Shown here: piece after piece, positions 53,424-64,000 of the stretch
How the letters are laid out: each line of letters opens with the position of its first letter
Position numbering within the stretch: position 1 is the stretch's first letter
Source of the DNA: Notoacmeibacter ruber
GTDB taxonomy: Bacteria > Pseudomonadota > Alphaproteobacteria > Rhizobiales > Rhizobiaceae
DNA length: 64,000 nucleotides
Reading direction: 5' to 3'
NCBI RefSeq assembly: GCF_003668555.1
Contig: NZ_RCWN01000001.1
Location: 744,001 to 808,000, forward strand
Translations under genes and position numbers: made by a program
The notes under the pieces: generated by a model
The model's input: only the letters and a program-made list of their open reading frames with translations
What the model was told of the DNA's origin: nothing
Databases searched by the model: none

Positions 53424-54848
53424 TCAGGCGGACTTCGCCTCGGTTCCGCCAATCGTCATGTTGCGCATCAGAAGATGAGGCTGACCCACGCCGACCGGAA
53501 CGCCCTGTCCGGCCTTGCCGCACATGCCGATACCGCTATCGAGTTTTGAATCATTGCCGATCATGTCGATCCGCCGCATCGCTTCCGGTCCGTTGCCAAT
53601 CAGCATCGCACCGCGAACCGGGTGGGTCACCTTGCCATCTTCGATTCGGTAGGCTTCGGTGCAACCGAACACGAACTTGCCGGAGGTGATATCCACCTGG
53701 CCTCCGCCGAAAGAGACGGCATAGATACCGTCCTTCACCGAAGCGATGATTTCGGCGGGATCGCGGTCGCCGCTCTCCATGATCGTATTGGTCATGCGGG
53801 GCATGGGCGCATGGGCATAGCTTTCGCGGCGGCCATTGCCGGTGGAGCGGCCTTCCATGAGCCGACCGTTCAGGCGATCCTGCATGTAGCCGACCAGAAC
53901 GCCATCCTCGATCAGAACGGTGCGCTGCGTCGGCGTACCTTCATCATCGATCGTCAGGGAGCCGCGCCGGTCGGCGATCGAGCCATCGTCCACCACCGTT
54001 ACACCGGGACTGGCCACTTGCTTGCCCATCAGATCGGAAAACGCGCTTGTCTTCTTGCGATTGAAATCGCCTTCGAGGCCGTGGCCGACCGCTTCATGAA
54101 GCATCACGCCCGGCCAGCCGGCCCCGAGAACCACATCGAAACTTCCGGCCGGGGCAGGGCGCGCTTCCAGATTGACCAGCGCCTGGCGGAGTGCATCCTC
54201 CGCCGCCGCCTGCCAATTCTGCTCTGCGATGAACGCGCCGAACGCACTGCGGCCGCCCATTCCCGCACTGCCCGTCTCCTGTCGATCGCCTTCACCAACG
54301 ATCACGGAGATATTGACCCGAACCAGCGGGCGAACGTCTCGTACCAGATGACCATCGGCACGCAGGATCTCCACATGCTGCCAGGATCCGACAAGAGACG
54401 CGCTGACCTGACGGACACGCGGATCGCGATTGCGCAGATAGGCGTCGATCGTCTGCAGAAGCTGCGCTTTTTCATCGAAGCCCGGCGAAAGGATCGGATT
54501 GCCGTCGCCATAAAGTTTCCGGTTGGTGCCTGCCGGAGATTCGTCGACAGTGCCGGAATACCCGGCGGTGACGGCCTTGACGGTGGAGGCGGCATTGCGC
54601 AGCGCGCGCGCCGACATATCAGAGGAATGTGCATAACCGGTGGCTTCGCCTGCCACACCGCGAAGGCCGAAGCCACGATCGGTCGAAAAGCTGCCCGTCT
54701 TCAGCTTACCATCGTCAAATGCCAGCGCTTCGCTCTCCATATACTCCAGGAAGAGCTCGCCATCGTCGCCTTGGCCGACAGCTTCCGCTACGATGGAACG
54801 CACCTCTTCCGGCGATATGTCGAACTGCTCGACGAGGCTCTCGGTCAT
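53424..54848 (-). CDS. tldD: Metalloprotease TldD
   Basis: A 474-residue zinc protease subunit. The HEXXXH motif is His251-Glu252-His256 (GVMLHEAVGHGLEGDFNRKK), and the third ligand, a conserved Cys, is in GIGMCGKAGQGVPVGVGQP. TldD works with TldE/PmbA to trim peptides such as modified natural products. No tldE is nearby; it is commonly elsewhere in the genome. The ATG giving MTESLVEQFD fits the family; codons further upstream do not. Confidence 0.95.
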   Translation of the reverse strand: MTESLVEQFDISPEEVRSIVAEAVGQGDDGELFLEYMESEALAFDDGKLKTGSFSTDRGFGLRGVAGEATGYAHSSDMSARALRNAASTVKAVTAGYSGTVDESPAGTNRKLYGDGNPILSPGFDEKAQLLQTIDAYLRNRDPRVRQVSASLVGSWQHVEILRADGHLVRDVRPLVRVNISVIVGEGDRQETGSAGMGGRSAFGAFIAEQNWQAAAEDALRQALVNLEARPAPAGSFDVVLGAGWPGVMLHEAVGHGLEGDFNRKKTSAFSDLMGKQVASPGVTVVDDGSIADRRGSLTIDDEGTPTQRTVLIEDGVLVGYMQDRLNGRLMEGRSTGNGRRESYAHAPMPRMTNTIMESGDRDPAEIIASVKDGIYAVSFGGGQVDITSGKFVFGCTEAYRIEDGKVTHPVRGAMLIGNGPEAMRRIDMIGNDSKLDSGIGMCGKAGQGVPVGVGQPHLLMRNMTIGGTEAKSA

Positions 54849-54947
54849 GACGCTTCCTTCGTGTTTTACCGATGGTTTGTGCACGCGCATATAGGATGAG
54901 CGCGCGCCTGCGTCAGCGTCACGATCGGAAAAGTGCCGTCATTTGCG

Positions 54948-55469
54948 TCAGTTTGCGCTCAGCGCCTCGTAGGCTTCTGCAAAGCTGTCGAGCTCGATCG
55001 GAACCCCGATCCCCTCTTCCGGCGTCTTGAAGACGACGAAGGTGGCGCTGTCGCCTTCCTTGAGTGTCTCCAGAAGCTGGTCGTTGAGAACGACCTGGGC
55101 GTAGCACCCGTCCGCAAGGCAGGATGTGAACTGGGCGTTGCCGATATTCTTCTCGTCGACCAGAAGGCCAAGGCCGTTGGGCAAGACGACGCCGAGCGGC
55201 ACGACGACGCGCAGAAGCTCCGCCTTGCCATCGGCCGTGCGCAGAACAATGGCGGAGAGGCCAATATCGGCCTCTTCATCCAGCACGAGCTGGATGATCG
55301 CGCACTGCTCGGAGGAGGCGCCCGCCGGCGTATCGCAGACGAGCTTCCATTCTCCGAAGGTCTCTTTCACGACACCTTCCTGCGCTCCTGCCGGCGCGGG
55401 GCCCGCTAGGGCGAGTAGGCCGGCGAGAAGGAAAAGGGTGGTCTGGAACCGGGAAAAGGAGAGCGTCAC
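54948..55469 (-). CDS. Invasion-associated locus B (IalB) family protein
   Basis: A 173-residue exported protein: signal peptide (TTLFLLAGLLALAGPAPAGA, cleavage before QEG), then the IalB-type domain with FGEWKLVCDTP, CAIIQLVLDEEADIGLSAIV and SCLADGCYAQVVLNDQLLET. The paired cysteines suggest disulfides in the periplasm. Named after a Bartonella erythrocyte-invasion factor, but widespread in free-living rhizobia with unknown role. It is transcribed towards tldD, 99 bp upstream of it, perhaps as one unit. Confidence 0.88.
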   Translation of the reverse strand: MTLSFSRFQTTLFLLAGLLALAGPAPAGAQEGVVKETFGEWKLVCDTPAGASSEQCAIIQLVLDEEADIGLSAIVLRTADGKAELLRVVVPLGVVLPNGLGLLVDEKNIGNAQFTSCLADGCYAQVVLNDQLLETLKEGDSATFVVFKTPEEGIGVPIELDSFAEAYEALSAN

Positions 55470-55803
55470 GGGGGGACTCCGAGCGATTCGTTTGGGCCAG
55501 CATGGCGCGGTTGAGGCTGTTTTGCCATTCTATGGCGCGGGGGTACAGGCCTTTCATCGTATTGCGTCGAAATGAGGGATGCCGCACCGCACAGAAGGGC
55601 TTAGGAAACAGCATTGTAGGTCTTTTCGAAACGCCGCCCACATATTAGAATGACTCTATTCTTTGCGCTCTGGGAGGCAGCGACGGTACTGCACGGCATG
55701 TTGCAGAGTCGCGTGGAGTATGGTTTTAGAGCGCTCACGATGGGCGGTCCTTCGCCAGTGAAAGGGCCGTCTCGGACATTCCGATCGAGGAGACGATAGG
55801 GCA
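55470..55803. other. Intergenic region, 334 bp, between ialB and ctaC
   Basis: The divergent promoter region of the IalB gene and the oxidase operon. No gene is supported. A leader hairpin, CGGTCCTT (55745-55752) with AAGGGCCG (55762-55769, one wobble), lies 35 bp before the ctaC ATG. I could not place a convincing -35/-10 pair. Confidence 0.5.
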
Positions 55804-56712
55804 ATGAAGACAGTCCTTGCCAGCCTTTTGGCCGTTGCTGTCAGTGGCGGAGCGGCAAATGCGGCAAAGCCGGAGCAGTGGCAGTTTACGCTGCAGCCGG
55901 CGGCGACGCCGATCATGGAACAGATCGTGTGGTTCGAAGAATACACGTTCTGGTTCATCATACCGATCGTGCTGCTGGTCCTCTTTCTGCTGCTGTTTGT
56001 GGTGTTCCGGTTCCGTGAAAGCCGTAATCCGGTCCCTTCACGCACCAGCCACAACACCATCATCGAGGTGATCTGGACGGCGGCGCCGGTTCTGATACTC
56101 CTTCTGATCGCCATTCCCTCCTTCAACCTTCTGACGGCCCAGTACACGCCGGACACCGAGCCTGAACTGACCGTGAAGGCTACTGGCTACCAGTGGTATT
56201 GGGGTTATGAGTACCAGCCTGCCGAAGGCGCCGAAGATGCCGAAGCGGTTTCCTACGATTCCATCATTTTGGCCGATGGTGACCGCGAAGGCAGCGGTAA
56301 GACCGATCTGGAGGAATATCCGCGCCTGCTGGCGGTCGATAACGAGATGGTCGTGCCGGTCGATACGACGGTTCGGCTTCTGGTTACTGGCGCCGACGTG
56401 ATTCACGCTTTCGCCATGCCGGCTTTCGGTATCAAGAACGACGCGGTCCCGGGACGTATCAACGAGACCTGGTTCCGCGCCGAGCGCGAAGGGCTCTATT
56501 ACGGACAGTGCTCCGAAATCTGCGGTAAGGACCACGCGTTCATGCCGATCGCGATCCGGGTCGTCAGCCGTGATCAGTACAACAACTTCATTCAGTCTGC
56601 GGGCGGCGACCTTCAGGGGGCCTTCACGCAGCTCTTGGCTTCGATCGAGGCGGACAAGAGCAAGAAACTGGCCGACGCGAGCGTTGGCGCTTCCCCGACG
56701 ATGACGGAGTAA
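55804..56712 (+). CDS. ctaC: Cytochrome c oxidase subunit II
   Basis: A 302-residue protein with a signal peptide (MKTVLASLLAVAVSGGAANA), two membrane helices (about 48-68 and 90-110) and a periplasmic cupredoxin domain. All CuA ligands are present: His201, Cys236, Glu238, Cys240, His244 and Met247 (YYGQCSEICGKDHAFMPIAI). It accepts electrons from cytochrome c; no fused cytochrome c domain exists, so this is an aa3-type oxidase. First gene of the oxidase operon, 6 bp before ctaD. Confidence 0.97.
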   Translation: MKTVLASLLAVAVSGGAANAAKPEQWQFTLQPAATPIMEQIVWFEEYTFWFIIPIVLLVLFLLLFVVFRFRESRNPVPSRTSHNTIIEVIWTAAPVLILLLIAIPSFNLLTAQYTPDTEPELTVKATGYQWYWGYEYQPAEGAEDAEAVSYDSIILADGDREGSGKTDLEEYPRLLAVDNEMVVPVDTTVRLLVTGADVIHAFAMPAFGIKNDAVPGRINETWFRAEREGLYYGQCSEICGKDHAFMPIAIRVVSRDQYNNFIQSAGGDLQGAFTQLLASIEADKSKKLADASVGASPTMTE

Positions 56713-58371
<1,659 letters not shown>

Positions 58372-58397
58372 AGAACCGCGCCGACAATGAGAATGAA

Positions 58398-58429
58398 GCG
58401 GCCCGCAGCTCTTACTTTCTGCGGGCCGC
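58398..58429 (+). other. GC-rich hairpin between ctaD and ctaB
   Basis: GCGGCCCGCAG (58398-58408) and CTGCGGGCCGC (58419-58429) form a perfect 11-bp stem with a 10-nt loop, followed by GCACGACAC and not by Us. It lies 26 bp after the ctaD stop. It probably marks an mRNA-processing or stabilising element that lets ctaCD transcripts exceed those of the assembly genes. Confidence 0.7.
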
Positions 58430-58508
58430 GCACGACACAGGTGCCTGCCTGCTTTCTGGTGGCCCTACGACCGCGGTTGACGGCGTAAGAACGGAGTAAA
58501 AGCCTTTC

Positions 58509-59450
58509 ATGAGCATCACGCGCGATGAGAATATCGTTGAAGGCGCCGGACTGTCCGAAGCAACGCCCCGCGACTTTTTCGCGCTCCTGAAGCCGCGGGT
58601 TATGAGCCTCGTTGTGTTTACGGGTTTTGTCGGCCTGCTGCTGGCACCAGGATCGATCGATCCGTTCAACGCGTTTGTTTCCATTCTCTGCATCGCCATC
58701 GGCGCCGGATCGGCGGGCGCTCTGAACATGTGGTTCGACGCCGACATCGATGCGGTTATGCATCGCACGGCCAACCGCCCGATTCCGTCGGGCCGCGTTC
58801 AGCCGGGCGAAGCCGTCGCGTTCGGTCTGGTCATGGCAGGTTTTTCCGTCATGACGCTCGGCCTGATGATCAACTGGCTTTCCGCCGCAATCCTCGCATT
58901 CACGATCTTTTATTATGCCGTTCTCTACACGATGTGGCTGAAGCGCTCGACGCCACAGAACATCGTGATCGGCGGGGCTGCGGGTGCGTTTCCCCCTCTG
59001 CTGGGCTGGGCCTGTGCCACCAATACCGTCGGCCTTGAAGCTATAACGCTGTTTCTGATCATCTTCATCTGGACCCCACCTCATTTCTGGGCGCTGGCGC
59101 TTTTCAAGCGGGAAGAGTTCGATCGCGCAAATCTGCCGATGATGCCCAACATTGCGGGCGAAGCCTCAACACGCCGGCAGATCTTCGCTTATTCGCTCCT
59201 GTTGGCGCCGCTCGGCGTGGCCCCAGCCTTTCTCGGATTTGCCAGCCCTGTTTATGGCGTTTTCGCCGCGCTGCTTGGTGCGAACTTCCTGCGTCACGCC
59301 TGGGCGGTGCTGCGTATGGATGATGCGGATCGCGTGATGGTTCCGGCCAAGCGGTTGTTCGGCTTTTCGATCCTCTATCTCTTCGCCATCTTCGCAGGCC
59401 TTCTGGTCGACCACTTTGCCATGCCCTTCTATCCTCTGGTGGGAGCCTGA
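58509..59450 (+). CDS. ctaB: Protoheme IX farnesyltransferase (heme O synthase)
   Basis: A 313-residue UbiA-superfamily membrane enzyme that farnesylates haem b to haem o for the aa3 oxidase. [20 protein letters not shown], the first aspartate motif in [20 protein letters not shown], and the second region [20 protein letters not shown] are present. About eight helices. It lies in the oxidase operon, preceding coxF by 2 bp. Confidence 0.97.
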   Translation: MSITRDENIVEGAGLSEATPRDFFALLKPRVMSLVVFTGFVGLLLAPGSIDPFNAFVSILCIAIGAGSAGALNMWFDADIDAVMHRTANRPIPSGRVQPGEAVAFGLVMAGFSVMTLGLMINWLSAAILAFTIFYYAVLYTMWLKRSTPQNIVIGGAAGAFPPLLGWACATNTVGLEAITLFLIIFIWTPPHFWALALFKREEFDRANLPMMPNIAGEASTRRQIFAYSLLLAPLGVAPAFLGFASPVYGVFAALLGANFLRHAWAVLRMDDADRVMVPAKRLFGFSILYLFAIFAGLLVDHFAMPFYPLVGA

Positions 59451-59452
59451 GC

Positions 59453-59605
59453 ATGGCGGATGAAGAGCTCGAGCGGGTCCGTCTGACACCCAAGCAGCAG
59501 AAGGCGCGCCGCATGCGCTCAGTTGCCATCGCGCTGGTTCTCGGCGCGCTGGTCATCCTATTCTACGCCTACACGATCCGCTATTTTGGAAATGTAAGCC
59601 AATGA
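59453..59605 (+). CDS. CoxF-type small membrane protein
   Basis: A 50-residue protein: a charged N-terminus ([20 protein letters not shown]) and a single membrane helix ([20 protein letters not shown]) ending YFGNVSQ. This matches the CoxF proteins found between ctaB and ctaG in alphaproteobacterial oxidase operons. Its role is unknown. The stop overlaps the ctaG start (ATGA), so it is translated as part of the operon. Confidence 0.85.
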   Translation: MADEELERVRLTPKQQKARRMRSVAIALVLGALVILFYAYTIRYFGNVSQ

Positions 59606-60231
59606 GCGGCAGCGGACGGAGCGAAATGAGCAAGGCAGGGCGGCGCAAGGCGATGACGGCCGGCATCGCGCTGTCGATGGTCGCTGGCATGGGCGCCTTG
59701 TCCTACGCGGCTGTTCCGCTCTATCGCATCTTCTGTCAGGTCACGGGCTATGGCGGCACCACGCAGCGCGTGGAGACCGCTTCGGATCGCGTCATCGATC
59801 GCACGGTGACCGTTCGCTTCGATGCCAATGCCCCCTCTGTTCCCTGGCATTTCAAACCCGCAGCGCCAGTGACGGTACGACTGGGCGAAACGGCCGTCGT
59901 CAACTATACCGCCGAAAGCCTCAGCAATGACGTGACCGGCGGTCAGGCCAGTTTCAACGTGACGCCCGAAATGGCGGGCGCCTATTTCAACAAGATCGAT
60001 TGCTTCTGCTTCACCGAGCAGACGCTACAGCCCGGCGAAAAGGTGGATATGGGGATCACGTTCTACGTCGATCCGGATATTCTCAATGAGCCGGAACTGG
60101 CTGATCTGAAGACCATAACCCTGTCCTACACCATGTTCCCACTTGACCGGGATAACGATGCGGTGGCATCGGCAGGAAGGACGGATAATGTGACGACGCG
60201 CTCTGTGACGCGTGAGACAATCGGGGACTGA
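59602..60231 (+). CDS. ctaG: Cytochrome c oxidase assembly protein CtaG/Cox11
   Basis: A 209-residue copper chaperone that inserts CuB into subunit I. It has a cytoplasmic N-terminus, one membrane helix ([20 protein letters not shown]), and a periplasmic domain with the copper-binding CxC in [36 protein letters not shown] and the terminal ITLSYTMFP are standard Cox11 features. The start overlaps coxF. Confidence 0.96.
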   Translation: MSGSGRSEMSKAGRRKAMTAGIALSMVAGMGALSYAAVPLYRIFCQVTGYGGTTQRVETASDRVIDRTVTVRFDANAPSVPWHFKPAAPVTVRLGETAVVNYTAESLSNDVTGGQASFNVTPEMAGAYFNKIDCFCFTEQTLQPGEKVDMGITFYVDPDILNEPELADLKTITLSYTMFPLDRDNDAVASAGRTDNVTTRSVTRETIGD

Positions 60232-60232
60232 C

Positions 60233-61111
60233 ATGGCCGACGTGCATGCCAAGAAACATGATTATCATATCATCGATCCCAGTCCGTGGCCTCTTCTCTC
60301 GGCGCTGGGCGCATTGGTCATGGCCCTCGGCGCGATCTGCTGGATGCGCTATGCGCAGGGAACGCCGCTGCCTTTCTTCGGCGCGGACCTTGCCAATCCA
60401 TGGTTGTTCTTCATCGGCCTTGTTCTCGTGCTTTACTGCATGTTCGGCTGGTGGTCGGACACGGTGAAGGAAAGCCACGAAGGCTTCCACACACGCGTGG
60501 TGCAGCTTCATCTGCGCTACGGCATGATCATGTTCATCGCGTCCGAGGTCATGTTCTTCGTGGCGTGGTTCTGGGCATTCTTCGATGCCAGCCTTTTCCC
60601 CGGCGAAGCCGTTCAGGTGACCCGCACCGACTATACGGGCGGACAATGGCCGCCTGTCGGTGTCGAAGTGGTCGATCCGCTTCACTTGCCGCTTTACAAC
60701 ACGGTCATCCTGCTTCTCTCGGGCACGACCGTGACCTGGGCGCACCATTCGCTCATCCATGGCGACCGCAAGGGCCTGGTTTGGGGCCTGGCGCTTACCG
60801 TTGTGCTTGGCATTCTCTTCTCGACCGTGCAGGTCTACGAGTATGTCGTCGCGCCCTTCGCCTTCCATAACAGCATCTTCGGTGCGACCTTCTTCATGGC
60901 GACCGGCTTTCACGGCTTCCATGTTTTCGTCGGAACGATTTTCCTGGCCGTCTGCCTGATCCGCGCCCTCCGCGGTGATTTCACGCCCGAGAAACATTTT
61001 GGCTTCGAGGCGGCCGCCTGGTACTGGCATTTTGTCGATGTCGTCTGGCTGTTCCTCTTCTTCTGCATCTACGTCTGGGGCAGCTTCGGCGCGCCGATCG
61101 CCCACCACTAG
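60233..61111 (+). CDS. ctaE: Cytochrome c oxidase subunit III
   Basis: A 292-residue membrane subunit with seven helices. HDYHIIDPSPWPLLSALGAL opens the family sequence. ALYC-equivalent conserved segments include RYGMIMFIASEVMFFVAWFW with the Glu of the lipid/proton site, and GFHGFHVFVGTIFLAVCLIR. It ends AWYWHFVDVVWLFLFFCIYV. It begins 1 bp after the ctaG stop. A weak terminator-like hairpin follows. Confidence 0.97.
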   Translation: MADVHAKKHDYHIIDPSPWPLLSALGALVMALGAICWMRYAQGTPLPFFGADLANPWLFFIGLVLVLYCMFGWWSDTVKESHEGFHTRVVQLHLRYGMIMFIASEVMFFVAWFWAFFDASLFPGEAVQVTRTDYTGGQWPPVGVEVVDPLHLPLYNTVILLLSGTTVTWAHHSLIHGDRKGLVWGLALTVVLGILFSTVQVYEYVVAPFAFHNSIFGATFFMATGFHGFHVFVGTIFLAVCLIRALRGDFTPEKHFGFEAAAWYWHFVDVVWLFLFFCIYVWGSFGAPIAHH

Positions 61112-61140
61112 AGACTTGCGAACGAGTGACTATCTGAACG

Positions 61141-61165
61141 GAGGCGGGCTATGTCCCGCCTCTTC
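61141..61165 (+). terminator. Weak terminator or attenuator after ctaE
   Basis: GAGGCGGG (61141-61148) and CCCGCCTC (61155-61162) form a perfect 8-bp stem with loop CTATGT, followed by TTCTCATTT. The interrupted U-run suggests partial termination before the DUF983-surf1 genes. Confidence 0.6.
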
Positions 61166-61188
61166 TCATTTCCGGCATTGGAGTTCGA

Positions 61189-61578
61189 ATGACCCAAGCC
61201 AATGAAACGCCGGAGACTTCCACAGTTATACAGCGCGGCGCGCTTGGGCGCTGTCCGCGCTGTGGCGAGGGTGCATTGATTGAAGGTTTCCTGACCGTTC
61301 CGGCGAGCTGCACGTCGTGTGGACTGGACTACAGCTTCGAGGATAGCGGTGACGGGCCGGTGCCGTTCGTCATCCTCATTATCGGTGCTCTCGTGATCGG
61401 CGGAGCGCTTGCGCTGGAAGTCAGCTACGCTCCATCCTTCCTCGTGCATCTGCTCGTTTGGGTGCCAATCGGCTTCCTGGCAGGCGCAGCGCTGCTGCGC
61501 ACTTTGAAGGGTGTACTGATCGCTCTCCAATGGCAGAATAACTCTGGTGAACGCCGCTATCGGAACGGTTCGTCATGA
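61189..61578 (+). CDS. DUF983 domain protein with zinc-ribbon motif
   Basis: A 129-residue protein. Two CxxC pairs (GRCPRCGEG and SCTSCGLD) form a likely zinc ribbon, followed by two membrane helices (PVPFVILIIGALVIGGALAL and FLVHLLVWVPIGFLAGAALL). The DUF983 family is regularly found in alphaproteobacterial cytochrome oxidase operons and may aid assembly, but its function is unproven. The stop overlaps the surf1 start (ATGA). Confidence 0.92.
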   Translation: MTQANETPETSTVIQRGALGRCPRCGEGALIEGFLTVPASCTSCGLDYSFEDSGDGPVPFVILIIGALVIGGALALEVSYAPSFLVHLLVWVPIGFLAGAALLRTLKGVLIALQWQNNSGERRYRNGSS

Positions 61579-62372
61579 CGCCGGTGTCTGACAGAACGCC
61601 AGAAGACAAAAGGCGCGGCCTCGGCTTCTTCGCCGCGATCATGCTCGTCGCAAGCGCTTTCGTCGTTCTTATCGCTTTGGGCACGTGGCAAGTGAAGCGG
61701 CTCGCCTGGAAGGAAGACCTTCTGGCGACCATCGATTCGCGCATTCACGAAGCCGCTCTTCCTCTTTCCGACATTCAAGGTGTCCTTCAGGTGCCGGGCG
61801 GCGTGGAGTTCACGCCGGTCAAGGTCTCGGGCAATTTCATCGCCGGCCGCGCAGTCTTTTTCCTGGCAACGTTCGACGGTCAATCGGGATGGTACGTCTA
61901 TCAGCCCTTCGCCCTGCTGCCGGGGCAGTGGGAGGGGAGCGACAGCGATATACTGCTCGTCAATCGCGGCTTTGTTCCATACGATCAGCGCGACGCATAC
62001 GCGATGGGGGCCGATGCCCCGCTCGGTGTGACCGAGATCGAGGGAATCGCTCGCGAGATGCCCTCTGAAAAGCCGTCATCCCTTCTGCCCAATAATCAGC
62101 CGGAGGACGGCCTCTTCTTCTGGAAGGACGGCCCGACAATGGCCAAGGCGCTGGGTATCAATCCCGGCAATGTTCTTCCTGTCTTCGTTGATCTTGGACG
62201 ACCCGGCGCGGACGTCCCGCGCGGCACATGGCCGCACCCTGGCGTCACGCAGGTCAGTCTGCCCAATAATCACCTCTCCTACGCCCTGACATGGTATGGG
62301 CTGGCGGTCGTCCTCGTCGTTGTGGTCGGCTATGCCTTCTGGCGCTCGCGGCATCCGTTGGAGGATGCTTGA
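61575..62372 (+). CDS. SURF1-family cytochrome oxidase assembly protein
   Basis: A 265-residue protein with a membrane helix at each end ([20 protein letters not shown] and [20 protein letters not shown]) flanking a periplasmic domain. [33 protein letters not shown] and [14 protein letters not shown] are SURF1 hallmarks. It delivers haem a to subunit I. The last structural-assembly gene of the oxidase operon, with ispH starting 61 bp later. Confidence 0.95.
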   Translation: MTPVSDRTPEDKRRGLGFFAAIMLVASAFVVLIALGTWQVKRLAWKEDLLATIDSRIHEAALPLSDIQGVLQVPGGVEFTPVKVSGNFIAGRAVFFLATFDGQSGWYVYQPFALLPGQWEGSDSDILLVNRGFVPYDQRDAYAMGADAPLGVTEIEGIAREMPSEKPSSLLPNNQPEDGLFFWKDGPTMAKALGINPGNVLPVFVDLGRPGADVPRGTWPHPGVTQVSLPNNHLSYALTWYGLAVVLVVVVGYAFWRSRHPLEDA

Positions 62373-62433
62373 CAGGGCAGGGGGCAAGACCCCAGTTGAA
62401 GGCACATCACACTCCGCGATTTCGAGGATTACC

Positions 62434-63438
62434 ATGGCCGCACGACCAAAGCTGACACTCCGACTGTGTGAGCCGCGGGGCTTCTGCGCCGGCGTGGATC
62501 GTGCGATCCAGATCGTGGTGCTCGCGATCAAGAAATACGGTGCGCCCGTCTATGTGCGCCACGAGATCGTGCATAATCGCTATGTGGTCGAGGGCCTGCG
62601 TGCCAAGGGCGCGATCTTCATCGAAGAGCTTTCGGAAATCCCGGCCGATCATCGCGACCGACCGGTCGTCTTCTCCGCCCATGGCGTTCCGAAGAGCGTT
62701 CCGGCCGATGCCGAAAGCCGCAATCTCTTCTATCTCGATGCGACCTGTCCGCTGGTCTCGAAGGTCCACAAGCAGGCCATGCGTCACCGCCGCCTCGGCC
62801 GTCATGTCCTCCTGATCGGCCATGCCGGTCATCCGGAGGTGATCGGCACGATGGGCCAGCTGCCCGAGGGCGAGGTGACGCTTGTCGAAACCGAAGAGGA
62901 TGCGGACCGCCTTTCATTCGATGACGGAACGGAGCTCGGCTTCGTCACGCAGACGACGCTTTCGGTCGACGATACCGCCGGTATCATTGCCCGGTTGGAG
63001 GAGCGCTTTCCGAAGATGCATGCCGCCGCGGCCGAGAGCATTTGCTACGCGACGACCAACCGGCAGGATGCAGTCAAACAGGCAGCCGCCGGCTGCGACC
63101 TCTTCCTCGTTGTTGGAGCGCCGAATTCATCCAACTCCAAACGGTTGGTCGAAGTGGCGGAACGCAGCGGGGCGAAAAGCGCCAAACTGGTTCAGCAGGC
63201 CGACGAAATCGACGGGTGGGACGCGCTGAAGGACGGCGCGCTGGTCGGCCTGTCCGCCGGCGCTTCCGCGCCCGAGATCATTGTCGATTCGATTATCGAA
63301 GCCTTCCGCGAGCGCTTCGAAGTGACGGTAGACATCGCTCTTGCCATGGAGGAGAACGAAACGTTCCCGGTCATGCGCGCGCTGCGAGATGTCGAATTGA
63401 CACCCGCCGACATGGCTTTCGTCAACGGAATGGCCTGA
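62434..63438 (+). CDS. ispH: 4-hydroxy-3-methylbut-2-enyl diphosphate reductase
   Basis: A 334-residue iron-sulfur enzyme for the last MEP pathway step, giving IPP and DMAPP. Cluster cysteines Cys18 ([12 protein letters not shown]), Cys105 ([13 protein letters not shown]) and Cys204 ([12 protein letters not shown]) are all present, with the conserved [16 protein letters not shown] and [10 protein letters not shown]. The ATG at 62434 fits the family; the frame upstream overlaps surf1. Together with ispE (19.5 kb) it shows that isoprenoids are made by the MEP route. Confidence 0.97.
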   Translation: MAARPKLTLRLCEPRGFCAGVDRAIQIVVLAIKKYGAPVYVRHEIVHNRYVVEGLRAKGAIFIEELSEIPADHRDRPVVFSAHGVPKSVPADAESRNLFYLDATCPLVSKVHKQAMRHRRLGRHVLLIGHAGHPEVIGTMGQLPEGEVTLVETEEDADRLSFDDGTELGFVTQTTLSVDDTAGIIARLEERFPKMHAAAAESICYATTNRQDAVKQAAAGCDLFLVVGAPNSSNSKRLVEVAERSGAKSAKLVQQADEIDGWDALKDGALVGLSAGASAPEIIVDSIIEAFRERFEVTVDIALAMEENETFPVMRALRDVELTPADMAFVNGMA

Positions 63439-63445
63439 GCCCAAC

Positions 63446-64000
63446 ATGGCAGTCTATACCGACATCACCGAAGGCGAGTTGCGTCATTTTCTGCAAACCT
63501 ATGAACTGGGTGACCTGCTCTCCTATCGCGGCATTGCCGAAGGCGTCGAAAATTCCAACTTCATCGTGCATCTAGAGCGTGGTGAGTTCATTTTGACGCT
63601 CTACGAAAAACGGGTGAACGAAGAGGATCTGCCCTTTTTCATCGGGTTGATGGATCATCTGGCCGCCAAAGGATTTGCCTGTCCCCGGCCCGTCAAGCGG
63701 CAGGATGGAACCGTTATCGGACATCTGGCGGGTCGCCCCGCTGCGATGGTGACCTTTCTGGAGGGCGTCTGGCCGCGTGAACCGTCTGTGGTCCACTGCG
63801 CCGAGGCTGGCGCTGCGCTCGCGCAGATGCATCTGGCGGTGGCGGACTATGAAGGCTATCGCCGCAATGCGCTGACGCTGCCGGATTGGCGTCCGCTGTT
63901 CGAGCAGGTGGGCGACAAGGCCGACGAGGTGATCGACGGGCTGGCCGAAGAGACGCGGGCCATGCTGGACCGCCTCGAAGCGGAATGGCCGACCGACCTG
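63446..64000 (+). CDS. thrB: Homoserine kinase type II (ThrB2), truncated by window end
   Basis: The first 185 residues of an expected ~320. It is an APH-fold kinase, not the GHMP type: MAVYTDITEGELRHFLQTYE, the ATP-loop region IAEGVENSNFIVHLERGEFI, TLYEKRVNEEDLPFFIGLMD and GAALAQMHLAVADYEGYRRN. It phosphorylates homoserine in threonine synthesis. It starts 7 bp after ispH, the usual rhizobial ispH-thrB order. The catalytic Asp region lies beyond the window. Confidence 0.93.
   Translation, partial: MAVYTDITEGELRHFLQTYELGDLLSYRGIAEGVENSNFIVHLERGEFILTLYEKRVNEEDLPFFIGLMDHLAAKGFACPRPVKRQDGTVIGHLAGRPAAMVTFLEGVWPREPSVVHCAEAGAALAQMHLAVADYEGYRRNALTLPDWRPLFEQVGDKADEVIDGLAEETRAMLDRLEAEWPTDL

Noticed and set aside
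58388-58489. 33-codon frame between ctaD and ctaB
   Set aside because: It is built on the hairpin sequence, has no ribosome site and no hydrophobic or domain character.

Overview
The window is chromosomal core DNA from an alphaproteobacterium, most likely a member of the Hyphomicrobiales (Rhizobiales). The support is GC-rich codon use, protein sequences that read as rhizobial orthologues, a split ATP synthase with a separate F0 cluster (atpI-B-E-F'-F), an aa3 oxidase cluster in the order ctaC-D-B-coxF-G-E, promoters of the rhizobial CTTGAC-N17-CTATAT type, and candidate LexA (GAAC-N7-GAAC) and CtrA (TTAA-N7-TTAA) sites. I cannot name the genus. I saw no rRNA, tRNA, CRISPR array, insertion sequence, prophage or plasmid gene.

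Layout. 1-2.1 kb: the 3' part of a GH144-like glucan hydrolase, and a LysR regulator divergent from the next operon. 2.2-6.8 kb: a complete valine/3-hydroxyisobutyrate catabolic operon (mmsA, isobutyryl-CoA dehydrogenase, 3-hydroxyisobutyryl-CoA hydrolase, mmsB). 7.2-13.3 kb: a BCCT betaine-type transporter, an NnrU-like membrane protein, a YfgM-like TPR protein with der, and an SleB-type wall hydrolase. 13.4-16.2 kb: the F0 ATP synthase operon. 16.2-22.6 kb: rnhB, a PA0069-family radical SAM protein with a probable SOS box, a degenerate glycosyltransferase-like protein, then a minus-strand run of DUF2007, a TrmN6-like methyltransferase, an S49 peptidase, a 59-residue protein, ispE and moaB. 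22.7-30.6 kb: a polyprenyl diphosphate synthase, a large TPR protein, and glyQ/glyS separated by an isochorismatase-like hydrolase and a VOC protein. 30.6-37.2 kb: an acidic secreted protein, Sua5/TsaC, an FAD oxidoreductase, a DUF6101 protein, ubiA and purD. 37.2-47.1 kb: a GH25 lysozyme with a long tail, a DmdC-type acyl-CoA dehydrogenase with an enoyl-CoA hydratase, pdxH, a small lipoprotein, a DnaJ-class protein, fabI, a histidine phosphatase and aroC. 47.1-55.5 kb: a PPOX-family protein, an FG-GAP-like protein, an HDAC-family deacetylase, xseB, tlyA, an RlmD-type methyltransferase, a sirtuin, a PfpI/DJ-1 protein, tldD and an IalB-family protein. 55.8-64 kb: the cytochrome aa3 oxidase and assembly operon, then ispH and the start of thrB.

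The genes cover housekeeping functions: valine degradation feeding propionyl-CoA metabolism, respiratory energy conversion (cytochrome aa3 plus F0), quinone and haem side chains (polyprenyl synthase, UbiA, CtaB), two steps of the MEP isoprenoid pathway (ispE, ispH), translation (glyQS, TsaC, TlyA, RlmD, Der) and envelope remodelling (SleB, GH25).

I found no gene cluster that looks like an undescribed defence, secretion or biosynthetic system. The observations most worth following are local. (1) An exact alphaproteobacterial SOS box sits between the radical SAM gene and the glycosyltransferase-like gene. (2) The first ~38 bp of glyS are duplicated 121 bp upstream, and glyS also carries a low-GC internal patch, which together suggest recombination in the gene. 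(3) A full TTAA-N7-TTAA CtrA-type site lies between a secreted acidic protein and tsaC. (4) Palindromes lie upstream of fabI and of the dnaJ-like gene. (5) dxs is absent from between xseB and tlyA, where I would expect it in rhizobia, and a near-perfect palindrome is found there instead.
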